64,000 nt of DNA from G963665005 sp963665005. GTDB lineage: Bacteria; Bacillota; Clostridia; Christensenellales; SZUA-584. Shown here piece by piece: positions 8,149 to 17,209 of this stretch (the stretch's first letter is position 1; each line of letters begins with the position of its first letter). Made by a program: the position numbers and the translations under genes. Location of the stretch: contig CAXXTQ010000001.1 of the NCBI GenBank assembly GCA_963665005.2, forward strand, positions 1,612,001 through 1,676,000, written 5' to 3'. The notes under the pieces were generated by a model that was not told the origin of the DNA, searched no databases, and was given only the letters and a program-made list of their open reading frames with translations.

Positions 8149-9329
8149 CATATCAGAAATTAGTGGTTGAGTTCTTAAAGATATACGGCGGGAGCGAAGA
8201 CGGAATTCGTATATTCGAAGCACCTGGGCGTATCAATCTGATCGGAGAGCATATTGATTACAACGGCGGCCATGTGTTTCCCGCTGCCTTGGATATGACC
8301 GATATCATAATCGCAAGGATAAACAAAACGAACAAAATCAACATGGCTGTCACCAGCCTGCCCGACAGAGTTTCAGCGGATATTAATGCTCTTTGCAATT
8401 ACAGACATCTTAACTGGGGCAGCTACCAGTGCGGCGTTGCCTATGTAATGCAGCAGGAAGGATATCCGATTATCGGGTGCGATCTGCTGTATCACGGTGA
8501 TATTCCGTACGGCGCCGGTCTTTCCTCATCCGCTGCGATAGAAGTATCTACCGCAATTGCGCTTGCAAAATTGGGAGGGAGAGAAAAGCTGGACATGGTA
8601 GACATAGCGCTGCTTTGTCAAAAGGCTGAAAATGAATATGTAGGGATGAACTGCGGCATAATGGATCAATTCGTATCCGCGATTGCAAAGAAGGGCCAAG
8701 TTCTTTTTCTTAATTGCAATACTTTGGATTGTAAGCACATTCCGTTTGACCTGGGAAAATATACTATTGTAATTACAAATACGAACGCGCCGCATAAACT
8801 GAACGAATCGCAGTATAACCAAAGGCGCTCTGAGTGTGAGCAAGCGCTGGGGATTATCAACGAAAACGGTGGGGATTATCCACACCTTTGCAGCATCAAT
8901 ATGCAAGAGCTTGAAAGATATAAGCGTTTTTTCGGTAATGAACAGGAAACGCTGTACCGGCGGGCGCTGCATTGTGTGACCGAAGAAGCGAGAACGGTCG
9001 CTTCGTTGGCAGCGCTGGAGAAGGGTGATATTGAGACATTTGGTAAACTGCTCTGCGAAGCGAACATTTCTATGCGGGATTATTATGAAGCTACGGGCAA
9101 AGAACTCGATACAGTATTTGATATCGCGCTGAACACTGGCGGTGTGATCGGGTCGAGAATGACGGGCGGTGGGTTCGGTGGATGCAACATCAGCATTATT
9201 AAAGAAGATAAGGTCAGTCATTTTAAAAAGACAATGAAAGAAGAGTACACCCGGATCATTGGGTATACTCCGTCGTTCTATAGATTCAATGCAGGACAAG
9301 GCGCGCGAGAGGTGGTAAAATGGAGGTAA
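8145..9329 (+). CDS. galK: Galactokinase
   Basis: This 394-residue cytoplasmic GHMP kinase phosphorylates galactose at C1. The three family signatures are present: the galactokinase motif APGRINLIGEHIDYNGGHVF near residue 25, the ATP-binding PYGAGLSSSAAIEVS near 125, and GSRMTGGGFGGCNISI near 340. GMNCGIMDQFVSA carries the catalytic aspartate. It starts within the galT stop codon overlap (ATGA), forming a galTK unit with the order reversed relative to the common galKT. Confidence 0.95.
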   Translation: MTYQKLVVEFLKIYGGSEDGIRIFEAPGRINLIGEHIDYNGGHVFPAALDMTDIIIARINKTNKINMAVTSLPDRVSADINALCNYRHLNWGSYQCGVAYVMQQEGYPIIGCDLLYHGDIPYGAGLSSSAAIEVSTAIALAKLGGREKLDMVDIALLCQKAENEYVGMNCGIMDQFVSAIAKKGQVLFLNCNTLDCKHIPFDLGKYTIVITNTNAPHKLNESQYNQRRSECEQALGIINENGGDYPHLCSINMQELERYKRFFGNEQETLYRRALHCVTEEARTVASLAALEKGDIETFGKLLCEANISMRDYYEATGKELDTVFDIALNTGGVIGSRMTGGGFGGCNISIIKEDKVSHFKKTMKEEYTRIIGYTPSFYRFNAGQGAREVVKWR

Positions 9330-9438
9330 TGGTAGCAGCAGGAATAAGGAATTGGTAATATAACGGAGAGATAATACTTTAATAAGATAAGCGGTATCGC
9401 GTTGAATATAATAAAAAAGTTGAATAAGGAGTAATGAC

Positions 9439-10401
9439 ATGCCAACAATAGATTTACCTTTGGATGAGTTAAAGCAATATCAAGGTGTCAGTTTGTGTCC
9501 TGGAGACATTGACGAATTTTGGGATAAGGCGCTTGATGAGATAAGGGGCGTCGAGCCTAGAACAGAGTTAATTCCTGCTGATTTTGTATGTGATTTTGCC
9601 GAATGTTACGATATGTATTTTTATGGTGTCGGGGATGCAAAGATATATGCAAAATATGTTAGACCAAAAAAACTATCCGGGAAACAGCCTGCGCTTCTAA
9701 AGTTCCATGGATATAGCGTGTCAAGCGGAGACTGGATAGATTTATTGCCTTATGCAGCAGAGGGCTTTCATATAGCCGCAATGGATTGCAGAGGGCAAGC
9801 CGGAAAATCTCAAGATAACGGAGTAGTAAATGGAAATACTCTGGAGGGACATATTATTAGAGGCTTGGAAGAAGGGCCGAATAGTTTGTTTTATCGCTCC
9901 GTTTTTCTAGATACTGTACAGCTTGCCAATATAATAATGGATATGCCGGAAGTAAATAGCAATAGTGTAGGATGTTTTGGCGCAAGTCAGGGAGGCGCGT
10001 TAAGCCTTGCTTGCGCAAGTCTTGCGCCGCGAATTAAATTTGCAGTATCTCAATATCCGTTTTTATGTGATTATAAGCGTGTTTGGGAAATGGATTTAGA
10101 TATCAATGCATATCGGGAAATGCAAAACTGGTTTAAAAATACTGATCCGCTTCATGAACGAGAAGATGAATTTTTCAACACGCTAAGTTATATTGACATT
10201 CAGAATATTGTTCATCGAATAAAAGCACGTATCTTAATGATCACAGGCCTTATGGACGAGGTGTGTCCGCCCTCAACACAATTTGCAGCATATAACAAAA
10301 TAAAAGCGCAAAAAGAGATGGTCATCTATCATGATTTTGGGCATGAACTATTACCAAAAGCAAATGATATGATTTTTAAGTATTTTACAGACCTAAAATA
10401 A
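9439..10401 (+). CDS. Acetyl xylan esterase / cephalosporin-C deacetylase-like hydrolase
   Basis: This 320-residue alpha/beta hydrolase is of the AXE1 family. It begins MPTIDLPLDELKQYQG. The oxyanion region FHGYSVSSGDW leads to the nucleophile in GCFGASQGGALSL, the acid in ITGLMDEVCPPSTQ and the histidine in YHDFGHELLP. Characterised relatives remove acetyl groups from xylo-oligosaccharides and cephalosporin C. Lacking a signal peptide, it probably acts on imported acetylated oligosaccharides, which fits its place behind galTK. AAGGAG lies upstream of the ATG at 9439, and a strong terminator follows. Confidence 0.9.
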   Translation: MPTIDLPLDELKQYQGVSLCPGDIDEFWDKALDEIRGVEPRTELIPADFVCDFAECYDMYFYGVGDAKIYAKYVRPKKLSGKQPALLKFHGYSVSSGDWIDLLPYAAEGFHIAAMDCRGQAGKSQDNGVVNGNTLEGHIIRGLEEGPNSLFYRSVFLDTVQLANIIMDMPEVNSNSVGCFGASQGGALSLACASLAPRIKFAVSQYPFLCDYKRVWEMDLDINAYREMQNWFKNTDPLHEREDEFFNTLSYIDIQNIVHRIKARILMITGLMDEVCPPSTQFAAYNKIKAQKEMVIYHDFGHELLPKANDMIFKYFTDLK

Positions 10402-10440
10402 AAAGACAATGTTGAACAATTTGAAGAAATAGTTTAATAA

Positions 10441-10476
10441 AGAGTTGCACATAATTGTGTGCAACTCTTGTTTTAT
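10441..10476 (+). terminator. Terminator after the gal/esterase cluster
   Basis: GAGTTGCACA pairs with TGTGTGCAACTC around TAAT and is followed by TTGTTTT, 40 bases after the esterase stop. Confidence 0.85.
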
Positions 10477-10702
10477 CAATTAAGCCGGACAGGGAACACA
10501 GGAGGTGCAAATGTAGCCGATCATTAAATCTAATCAAGATATTTATTTAAAATGAAAAACGATCATTGGACAAATGGAAAGCAGTGCAAAGAGCACACCA
10601 AAATCATTTGCAAAAAAATCGAAGTGATCTGGAATAAATACTATTTTATATAAATAGTAAATGGGTATTCTAATTATGATATACTTTCTTTGGAGTGATG
10701 AT

Positions 10703-12736
10703 ATGTCAGATAAAAAATATTCAAATAAACTTATCAACGAAACCTCTCCCTACCTTCTTCAGCACGCGCATAACCCCGTAGACTGGTATCCATGGGGACA
10801 GGAGGCATTCGGAAAGGCAAAGAATGAGGACAAACCGATATTCTTATCCATAGGCTATTCAACCTGCCATTGGTGCCATGTTATGGCGCATGAAAGCTTT
10901 GAGGACGAAGAAGCGGCAAAGGTATTAAACGACGGTTTTATTTGTGTTAAGGTAGACAGAGAAGAACGCCCGGATATCGACGAAGTCTACATGAACGTGT
11001 GCCAGGCTATGACAGGCAGCGGAGGATGGCCGCTCACGATTTTTATGACGGCCGATAAAAAACCGTTTTTTGCAGGTACTTATTTTCCGAAAAATACTGC
11101 TTTTGGAAGAACGGGGCTAATTGAGCTTCTAAATAATATTTCCGCTATATGGAAAACTGATAAACACAGCCTTACACAAAACAGCGATAAAATTCAAGAG
11201 CTTTTAACACAAACAGAAAAGACAGAGCAAAAAACTTTTGATACCGAAGAGATAATAAAAAAAGGTTTTGCGCATTTAAGCGGTTTGTACGAAAAAAAAT
11301 ACGGCGGTTTTTCTTACAGCCCTAAGTTTCCTATGCCTCATTATCTGCTGTTTCTGCTAAAATACTGGAAAGCTTATAATAGTGGAGAGGCTTTATATAT
11401 GGCGCAGGAAACATTAAAGCATATGTACAGAGGAGGCATATTTGACCATGTAGGGTACGGATTTTCCAGATATTCTACCGATAATAAATGGCTTGTGCCG
11501 CATTTTGAAAAAATGCTATACGATAACGCCGGGCTTTTGCTCGCATATAGCGAATGTTATGCGGTGTCTGGAAATCCGGATTTTCGTGACATCATAATAA
11601 AGATATGTACTTACGTGCTAAGAGATATGCAGTCGCCCGAAGGTGCTTTTTATTCCGCCGAAGATGCAGATTCGGACGGCGAGGAAGGCAAGTTTTATGT
11701 CTTTGATTATGCGGAGCTTAAAGGTATGCTCTCGAAAGAAGATATAGAGTATTTAGCAGAGAATTACGGGTTAACGGAAAACGGAAATTTTGAAGACAAA
11801 AATATATTAAATAAAATAGGCAGCAGTATAAAAGACAGCGCGGCAGGCGATGCGGTTATTAAAAAATTGTATGACATAAGACAAAAAAGAATACGGCCTT
11901 TTAAAGATACGAAAATATCCGCTTCTTGGAACGGGCTTATGATACAAGCGCTTGCGCGCGCGGGCGTTGTTCTAAAAGAAAAGAAATATATACAAAGCGC
12001 GGAAAAAGCCGCCGATTTTATTATAGATAATATGACAGACAATAACGGGCTTTACGGTATATATAAAGACGGCAAAAAGTCGTCGGGAGGTTTTCTTGCA
12101 GATTACGCTAACATGGCAAACGCGCTTATCGCCGTTTACCAAGCGACGTTCCACGGAAAATATTTAAAGGCCGCGAGTAATATCGCCAAGAATATGATTG
12201 TTTCTTTCTGGGATGAAAAAGAAAAAAGGTTTTATATGTCAAAGAAAAATGAGCAAGAGCTTTTCATGCGCCCTAAAGACGAATATGACGGAGCCATGCC
12301 TTCGGGAAACGCCTGCGCGGTAATGTGCCTTGTTACGCTTGCCAACCTTACCGGCGATGAGAACTTCAGGCAAACAGCGGACAGCGCGATGGGCGCGTTT
12401 TTGCCAAAAGTTAATTCCGCTCCCGGCGCATATGTACATCTGCTTTCGGCGTTTATCATAAAATCACGCCCTCACAGGCAGATAATAATAGCGGCAGATA
12501 AAAAAGACGAGAAGGCGAGAGAAGTGCACCGAAACATTTTAAGCAGATTTCTGCCGTTTTCGACAGTTATTTTTTATGATAAGAGCACAGAATCCAAAAG
12601 TTTGTTTCCCGAGCTTTCCGAGTATAATACTGATTCGCCGTTTGCGGGTTATGTCTGCGAGAATTTTGCGTGCAAAAAGCCGGTATTTAGCTATAAAGAT
12701 TTATTAAGGGAATTGGATATTTACACATTCAATTAA
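10703..12736 (+). CDS. Thioredoxin domain-containing protein (DUF255, YyaL/SPATA20-like)
   Basis: This 677-residue protein has an N-terminal thioredoxin-like DUF255 domain (about 5-165), with LLQHAHNPVDWYPWG, the CHWC redox motif in YSTCHWCHVMAHESF and GSGGWPLTIF. A long (alpha/alpha)6-barrel like N-acylglucosamine 2-epimerase follows. The function is not settled for this widespread family; a disulfide- or carbohydrate-linked role is guessed. I chose the ATG at 10703 after TTTGGAGTGATGAT; the upstream ATG has no site. The last 96 coding bases up to 12707 recur at 15235-15330 beyond the next gene, and the C-terminal ten residues differ from those the downstream copy would give, so the end of this gene was probably rebuilt by an insertion. 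Confidence 0.9.
   Translation: MSDKKYSNKLINETSPYLLQHAHNPVDWYPWGQEAFGKAKNEDKPIFLSIGYSTCHWCHVMAHESFEDEEAAKVLNDGFICVKVDREERPDIDEVYMNVCQAMTGSGGWPLTIFMTADKKPFFAGTYFPKNTAFGRTGLIELLNNISAIWKTDKHSLTQNSDKIQELLTQTEKTEQKTFDTEEIIKKGFAHLSGLYEKKYGGFSYSPKFPMPHYLLFLLKYWKAYNSGEALYMAQETLKHMYRGGIFDHVGYGFSRYSTDNKWLVPHFEKMLYDNAGLLLAYSECYAVSGNPDFRDIIIKICTYVLRDMQSPEGAFYSAEDADSDGEEGKFYVFDYAELKGMLSKEDIEYLAENYGLTENGNFEDKNILNKIGSSIKDSAAGDAVIKKLYDIRQKRIRPFKDTKISASWNGLMIQALARAGVVLKEKKYIQSAEKAADFIIDNMTDNNGLYGIYKDGKKSSGGFLADYANMANALIAVYQATFHGKYLKAASNIAKNMIVSFWDEKEKRFYMSKKNEQELFMRPKDEYDGAMPSGNACAVMCLVTLANLTGDENFRQTADSAMGAFLPKVNSAPGAYVHLLSAFIIKSRPHRQIIIAADKKDEKAREVHRNILSRFLPFSTVIFYDKSTESKSLFPELSEYNTDSPFAGYVCENFACKKPVFSYKDLLRELDIYTFN
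12612..12707 (+). repeat. Direct repeat, copy A (3' end of the DUF255 gene)
   Basis: This 96-bp segment matches 15235-15330 with 7 mismatches and no gaps. The last 52 bases (12656-12707) are identical. It lies inside the DUF255 coding sequence and brackets, with copy B, the STAND-like gene. Confidence 0.95.
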
Positions 12737-12774
12737 TTCAAATCAAAAAAAGGAAGTGTTTGTTCAAATTAATG

Positions 12775-15123
12775 TTATTTGATTTTTATTCTACTATAAC
12801 GAGGATGCTGAGATATATGAAAAACTCTCCTTTTAAAAAACTTTCTTGCTTTTTTTTCTGTTTCTTCTGCTAATAACACATCATCATAGTCTGTATATTG
12901 TTCACATTTTTTTTCACAAACTGCTAGTAAATATTGATTTGAAAATAGTTCTTTTATTAACAATTCACTTTTTTTATAATCAGGCTCATACTTAATAACT
13001 ATTCTTCTAAATTTATTTATTTCTATTAAATCAGTAAATTTCGAATGCAGTTCAGCTATCATGTCTCTGATGTATGGATATTCTGCGCTCATTTCCGCGA
13101 CCAAATTTTGGTACAAGAAATTTGTATAACTATCATAAGCATAGATAAAATCATTATTTTCAACTTTAGTATGCGAATTATTGCATGCAGATTCAAACAT
13201 TTTACCAAAAAAGAAAATTATATCTCTAGGACGAGGTAAACAAGCGGATTCAACTTTATCAAACGGATTGTCTTTTCCAAAATCAAAGTATTCCTTCCAA
13301 ATTGCAGGGATATCCTCTTTAGTTAATTCCAATATATATAGAAGGCGTTTTTCGACTACCCGTTTTAATAACTCCCTGCATGATTTCCATTCAACTTCGT
13401 TGGAAATAATTGTTACCTTATCAGGTTCTCTGGATTTCTCTAAAATAAATTTATATATATCTGATCTCAAAAACATGATTAGACATGCTTCGATTTTCTC
13501 CTTTTTTTTATCGAATAATTCTTGTGTAATTTTACCAGATATTTCTAATAATGATAATAACATTTCTGATTGTAATGATAAATCTGAATTTGAATCCCAT
13601 GCTTTATCTAGATTATCTGCAAGAATAGCTATATTATAATATTTTGTATTTCCGAAATAGTTTTTAATAAGCATAATTAATTGACTGAGAAAATCTTTAT
13701 TATATTTTTCAATTACTACAGTTAAAGAAAGGTTATCCTTTATACCCACTTCATATAATCGCTTTATTACGCCAAGAAAGTTCAAGTGAAGCATTTCTGA
13801 GTTTTTCATATAATAATCAATTACACCTTGTTCTGTTGAATTGTATTCACACTTTTTAACGTCTTTTATATTTTCATATATACTAATAAGCAATTTTGAG
13901 TAAAGCACGTATTTCCATATCGCATGAAGTATGCTTTTTTTATTAATTGTTCCTTCGAATAACTTGACAACTTCAATATTATCTAATAAATCTGTTGATT
14001 CAGGCTTTAATCCAAGTAAATAGGTATTTTTCACATTATAAAAATGGTTGAACAACATGATATATAAGGCTGTTTTTCCAGTCCCTTTTCGGCCATAAAA
14101 GATTGATTTTTTATTTTTCAAGGCTGCCTCGTAAGCATAAGTTTCCACAAAATAGCTTGATAAAGCGTCTTTTTCATCTTCTGCTAATGAATATCCGATA
14201 CCAAGTCTTAGTAAATTCAGCTCTTTATCACCTTGACTGGGAGTGGTTTTTTTAATTTTTTTTCTTGGCAACCAATTTTCTATCCTTTTTACACATTCTT
14301 CAGAAGATTTATATTGTATAAGGATATCATTATAATCAATTGGGGCAAAATATGGTTTAGGTGCAACTAATAATACCTTTTTATTTAAGGCATATCCCAA
14401 ACCTGCGTATAGAGAATTAACGCAACAATCAATATGTGCTTCTATCTTATCATTACTTGATAAGTGGATTATTAAATACTTACACCTATTTAGAGAATCA
14501 AGATACCAATCTAATGGTTGATATGGTATCTCTGATTTATCATCACATATTTGAGAATAATTTGATTCTTTTATAAAGCTAATTGTATCTAATTCAGCCT
14601 GACTATTAGCGTTACTTTTAATATAAAAAATATCTATTTGATTCTTGCAATTATTATTTGATAATAAATTTAATTCATTTAATAAAATATGGTTTGTATC
14701 AAATTCACTAATGTTTCTCTTTAAATCTTCTGTATTATTATATTCTATATAGCCAATACCTTTTAGAATGCTAATGGCTTCATAATTGCTCTTTGCTTCT
14801 TTTACTTTTGGATTTAGCATAATAAAAAGAGGTTTTTTTTTGCCTATAGCATAACCTAACTCGAAAAAAACATTCGCATTTAAATATGTAATATCACAAG
14901 CAAATGATTCTGCTTTTTCAATTGCAGCCAAAATTTGCAGATTTATAATTTTACCATTAATCTTCATTTTTTCCCATGTAATTGCCTTATCACCTAAATG
15001 TTTCGCTAACTTATTTATAGCATCTACATTATCGCAATTCCCAGTTTTTTCGACACTTTGATAAGCGAAAAAGAATGAGCCTCTATTGTTTTTAATTTCT
15101 GACTTTTTTTTCTTTTTCGACAT
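12775..15123 (-). CDS. Putative defence ATPase: two deoxyribosyltransferase/TIR-like domains plus P-loop NTPase (STAND-like)
   Basis: This is a 782-residue protein. Its first domain (about 15-155) carries ACDITYLNANVFFELGYAIG, the signature of nucleoside 2-deoxyribosyltransferase/TIR-like folds seen in NAD- or nucleotide-processing effectors. A second, more degenerate copy (about 160-285) has LYAGLGYALNKKVLLV. A P-loop FYGRKGTGKTALYIML (about 342-357) and a Walker B-like NIAILADNLDKAW follow, then a helical C-terminal half. This resembles P-loop ATPases of the Sll1717 type and STAND immune proteins. I chose the ATG at 15123 after GAGG; an ATG at 15135 would use that site as codons. The gene is strikingly AT-rich and stands alone between two copies of the DUF255 3' end, pointing to horizontal gain. 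Anti-phage function is inference. Confidence 0.75.
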   Translation of the reverse strand: MSKKKKKSEIKNNRGSFFFAYQSVEKTGNCDNVDAINKLAKHLGDKAITWEKMKINGKIINLQILAAIEKAESFACDITYLNANVFFELGYAIGKKKPLFIMLNPKVKEAKSNYEAISILKGIGYIEYNNTEDLKRNISEFDTNHILLNELNLLSNNNCKNQIDIFYIKSNANSQAELDTISFIKESNYSQICDDKSEIPYQPLDWYLDSLNRCKYLIIHLSSNDKIEAHIDCCVNSLYAGLGYALNKKVLLVAPKPYFAPIDYNDILIQYKSSEECVKRIENWLPRKKIKKTTPSQGDKELNLLRLGIGYSLAEDEKDALSSYFVETYAYEAALKNKKSIFYGRKGTGKTALYIMLFNHFYNVKNTYLLGLKPESTDLLDNIEVVKLFEGTINKKSILHAIWKYVLYSKLLISIYENIKDVKKCEYNSTEQGVIDYYMKNSEMLHLNFLGVIKRLYEVGIKDNLSLTVVIEKYNKDFLSQLIMLIKNYFGNTKYYNIAILADNLDKAWDSNSDLSLQSEMLLSLLEISGKITQELFDKKKEKIEACLIMFLRSDIYKFILEKSREPDKVTIISNEVEWKSCRELLKRVVEKRLLYILELTKEDIPAIWKEYFDFGKDNPFDKVESACLPRPRDIIFFFGKMFESACNNSHTKVENNDFIYAYDSYTNFLYQNLVAEMSAEYPYIRDMIAELHSKFTDLIEINKFRRIVIKYEPDYKKSELLIKELFSNQYLLAVCEKKCEQYTDYDDVLLAEETEKKARKFFKRRVFHISQHPRYSRIKIK

Positions 15124-15234
15124 AAAAAACCTCAAAAAATGGTAGATAATAGAATTAATTGATATATATATAACATTATAACATAAAAGAAACTAATATT
15201 AAATATTTTTAAGAAATAAAGGATAATGGACTAA

Positions 15235-15330
15235 AGCTTTCCGAGTATAATTCTGATGTGCCTTTTGCCGCTTATGTTTGCGAGAATTTTGCGTGCAAAA
15301 AGCCGGTATTTAGCTATAAAGATTTATTAA
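15235..15330 (+). repeat. Direct repeat, copy B (displaced 3' end of the DUF255 gene)
   Basis: This is 96 bp matching 12612-12707 with 7 mismatches. The frame stays open past the repeat to a TAG at 15351-15353, giving a C-terminus LLKELNLQQ in place of the present LLRELDIYTFN. It has no start codon of its own and is followed by a terminator, as expected of the original gene end left behind by an insertion. Confidence 0.9.
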
Positions 15331-15371
15331 AAGAACTTAATTTGCAGCAATAGAAAATTTGTCGCACGATT

Positions 15372-15397
15372 AAAAGCCTTTTATTTAGGCTTTTTTT
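15372..15397 (+). terminator. Terminator, probably original to the DUF255 gene
   Basis: AAAAGCCT pairs with AGGCTTTT and is followed by further T residues. It lies 20 bases after the displaced end of the DUF255 reading frame and is now separated from that gene by about 2.6 kb. Confidence 0.75.
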
Positions 15398-15535
15398 ATG
15401 CAGAGATGGCTATCATTGCCTATAAATATATAGTTTATGTTAACAAATTTATAAGTAACAATAAAAAAGACGCGCGAATACAATACGGTATAGCAGACTG
15501 TAATACATCTGCAAAATACTTTTGGGGGTAAATAT

Positions 15536-16099
15536 ATGGCTGAAGTTAGAATACCTTTTTGCGCGGCCGCAGAACTTTGCTCGCCATTTATGCTTGATGA
15601 GACTTTTTCGAATCCAAACGGAATAAAGAGTGTGCTGCTCGATAAAAGCAAACTTCAGATTGCGGTAAAAAAAGAGACTATAGAAGTACCGGATATCGGT
15701 TCTGTTGAAATGTGTGTGTTTTATATAGTGGGTACAATTATTTATATCTGCAACGCTTTTCCCGTTATACAAAGTGAAGCCGGATACGATGTGCAGCAGC
15801 AGAACGCTCTTTTTAACGCGAGAGAGGGCAATACCGCCGCCGATTGCGTACCGACAACTACGAGCGACGCGCTGGGGTGGATATCAGCTCATGGGTGCGT
15901 TAATGTTGACGAACCGATAGGCGGCAGCTGTTCGCTTACGGACATACCCGAAATAATAAGCGTATCGGTGGATAATCTTGCGGTTGCTAACAACCGTACA
16001 TCAACTCTTGTTCCTGTCTGTCCGCTTGATACAGAGGAAGAAGAAAAAAGAATAGTAAAATGGAGAGGCTGTTTTGTAATTACTACCGGCAACAGCTAA
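15536..16099 (+). CDS. Conserved-looking hypothetical protein, 187 residues
   Basis: I do not recognise this protein. The start ATG at 15536 follows GGGGGTAAAT. The N-terminal half (IPFCAAAELCSPFMLDETFS, then VPDIGSVEMCVFYIVGTIIYICNAFPV) is beta-rich with several cysteines, reminiscent of self-associating spore-coat or SPOCS-like domains, but the match is weak. The C-terminal half has another cysteine-containing stretch and an acidic LDTEEEEKRIVKW. There are no clear signal peptide or membrane helices. It is followed by its own terminator, so it is probably monocistronic. Confidence 0.65.
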   Translation: MAEVRIPFCAAAELCSPFMLDETFSNPNGIKSVLLDKSKLQIAVKKETIEVPDIGSVEMCVFYIVGTIIYICNAFPVIQSEAGYDVQQQNALFNAREGNTAADCVPTTTSDALGWISAHGCVNVDEPIGGSCSLTDIPEIISVSVDNLAVANNRTSTLVPVCPLDTEEEEKRIVKWRGCFVITTGNS

Positions 16100-16107
16100 A
16101 GGCGTTT

Positions 16108-16143
16108 AAAAAAGAACTATACTATTAAGGTATAGTTCTTTTT
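16108..16143 (+). terminator. Terminator after the 187-residue hypothetical gene
   Basis: AAAAGAACTATAC pairs with GTATAGTTCTTTT around a 7-nt loop, followed by a T tract. The remaining stretch to 16362 shows no gene; a short minus-strand peptide-like run (GPPVAGTIAEGYLYDILAAP, about 16180-16260) without a start may be a remnant. Confidence 0.8.
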
Positions 16144-16375
16144 GCATAGTATGGCTTTAGCCAGTCGAGCCTTCAAGCTAAGTATCGCTTTTGGTGCCTG
16201 GTGCCGCCAGAATGTCATATAAATAACCTTCTGCTATAGTTCCTGCAACAGGAGGCCCTTATTTCTCAATGTCCGCTTTTACGGGTTCAGTTCAAATGAA
16301 TGTATTTTTTTTATGGCATTATCGATATGGATTATATGATATAATAAATTTATCGTACTATAAGGAGTGGCAGGA

Positions 16376-17146
16376 ATGAAGGCATTGATTACGGGCGCAA
16401 GCTCAGGTATAGGCCGGAAAATGGCGGAAGTATTGGCAGGGCGGGGATATGACCTTATATTGGTTGCCCGCAGGCGCAATCTGTTAGAAGAACTAAAAAG
16501 CGAGCTGCCGGTGGATGTTCGCGTCATTGCAGCAGACCTTGGCAAAGAGGAATCGTGCAGGGAGCTATACGAACAGACTAAAGATGAACCTATTGAAATA
16601 TTGATTAATAACGCGGGGTTTGGCCTTATAGGCGCTTTTGACCGTACCTCTCTTGAAACAGAACTGGATATGATAGACGTCAATATACGTGCTGTGCATA
16701 TTTTGACTAAGCTATTTCTCAAAGACTTCAAGAAGCGGAATCATGGATATATTCTTAATATGTCATCATCTGCGGGATTTCTTCCCGGCCCGCTCATGTC
16801 CACTTATTATGCATCAAAGGCTTATGTTTTGTCGATGAGCCAGGCGATATGGGAAGAGCTGCGCCAGCAAAAAAGCAAAGTGCATATCAGCGCGCTTTGC
16901 CCCGGGCCGATACCAACGGATTTTAATAAAATAGCGCAGGTTCCGCACATAAGCGGCAGGGGAGTATCCAGCCGGTACGCAGCGGAATACGCGATACGCA
17001 AAATGTTTCGTAAAAAGCGTATAATCATTCCGGGCTTTGGCATGAAATTGGTGCTTGGCATACAGAGCATTATGCCTATGCGCGCAAAGCTGATTTTCTG
17101 TTATAAACGCATGAAGAAAAGAGGCGCACTTGAAACGCAAAAATAA
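16376..17146 (+). CDS. SDR-family oxidoreductase
   Basis: This 256-residue protein has the classical SDR motifs TGASSGIG near the N-terminus, VARRRNLLEEL (NADP-type basic residues), NNAGFG, the serine in ILNMSSSAGF and YYASKAY, followed by LCPGPIPTDF. It resembles the YqjQ/DltE-like subgroup, which often handles lipid or ketone substrates, but the substrate is unknown. I chose the ATG at 16376, eight bases after AAGGAG (16362-16367); a GTG at 16367 would overlap that site. The C-terminus has a short hydrophobic segment and a basic tail, which may associate with the membrane. Confidence 0.85.
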   Translation: MKALITGASSGIGRKMAEVLAGRGYDLILVARRRNLLEELKSELPVDVRVIAADLGKEESCRELYEQTKDEPIEILINNAGFGLIGAFDRTSLETELDMIDVNIRAVHILTKLFLKDFKKRNHGYILNMSSSAGFLPGPLMSTYYASKAYVLSMSQAIWEELRQQKSKVHISALCPGPIPTDFNKIAQVPHISGRGVSSRYAAEYAIRKMFRKKRIIIPGFGMKLVLGIQSIMPMRAKLIFCYKRMKKRGALETQK

Positions 17147-17172
17147 TAAGCCTGTTTTAATAGTAAAAAATC

Positions 17173-17199
17173 AAAAGACGCCTTCTAAGGCGTCTTTTT
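17173..17199. terminator. Bidirectional terminator between converging genes
   Basis: AAAAGACGCCTT pairs with AAGGCGTCTTTT. T runs occur on both strands, so it can end both the SDR transcript (plus) and the ferritin-like transcript (minus). Confidence 0.85.
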
Positions 17200-17209
17200 A
17201 AACTGTTTT

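Noticed and set aside
8526..9440. 304-codon minus-strand open frame opposite galK
   Set aside because: It is a long shadow of galK with no start signal and nonsensical composition.
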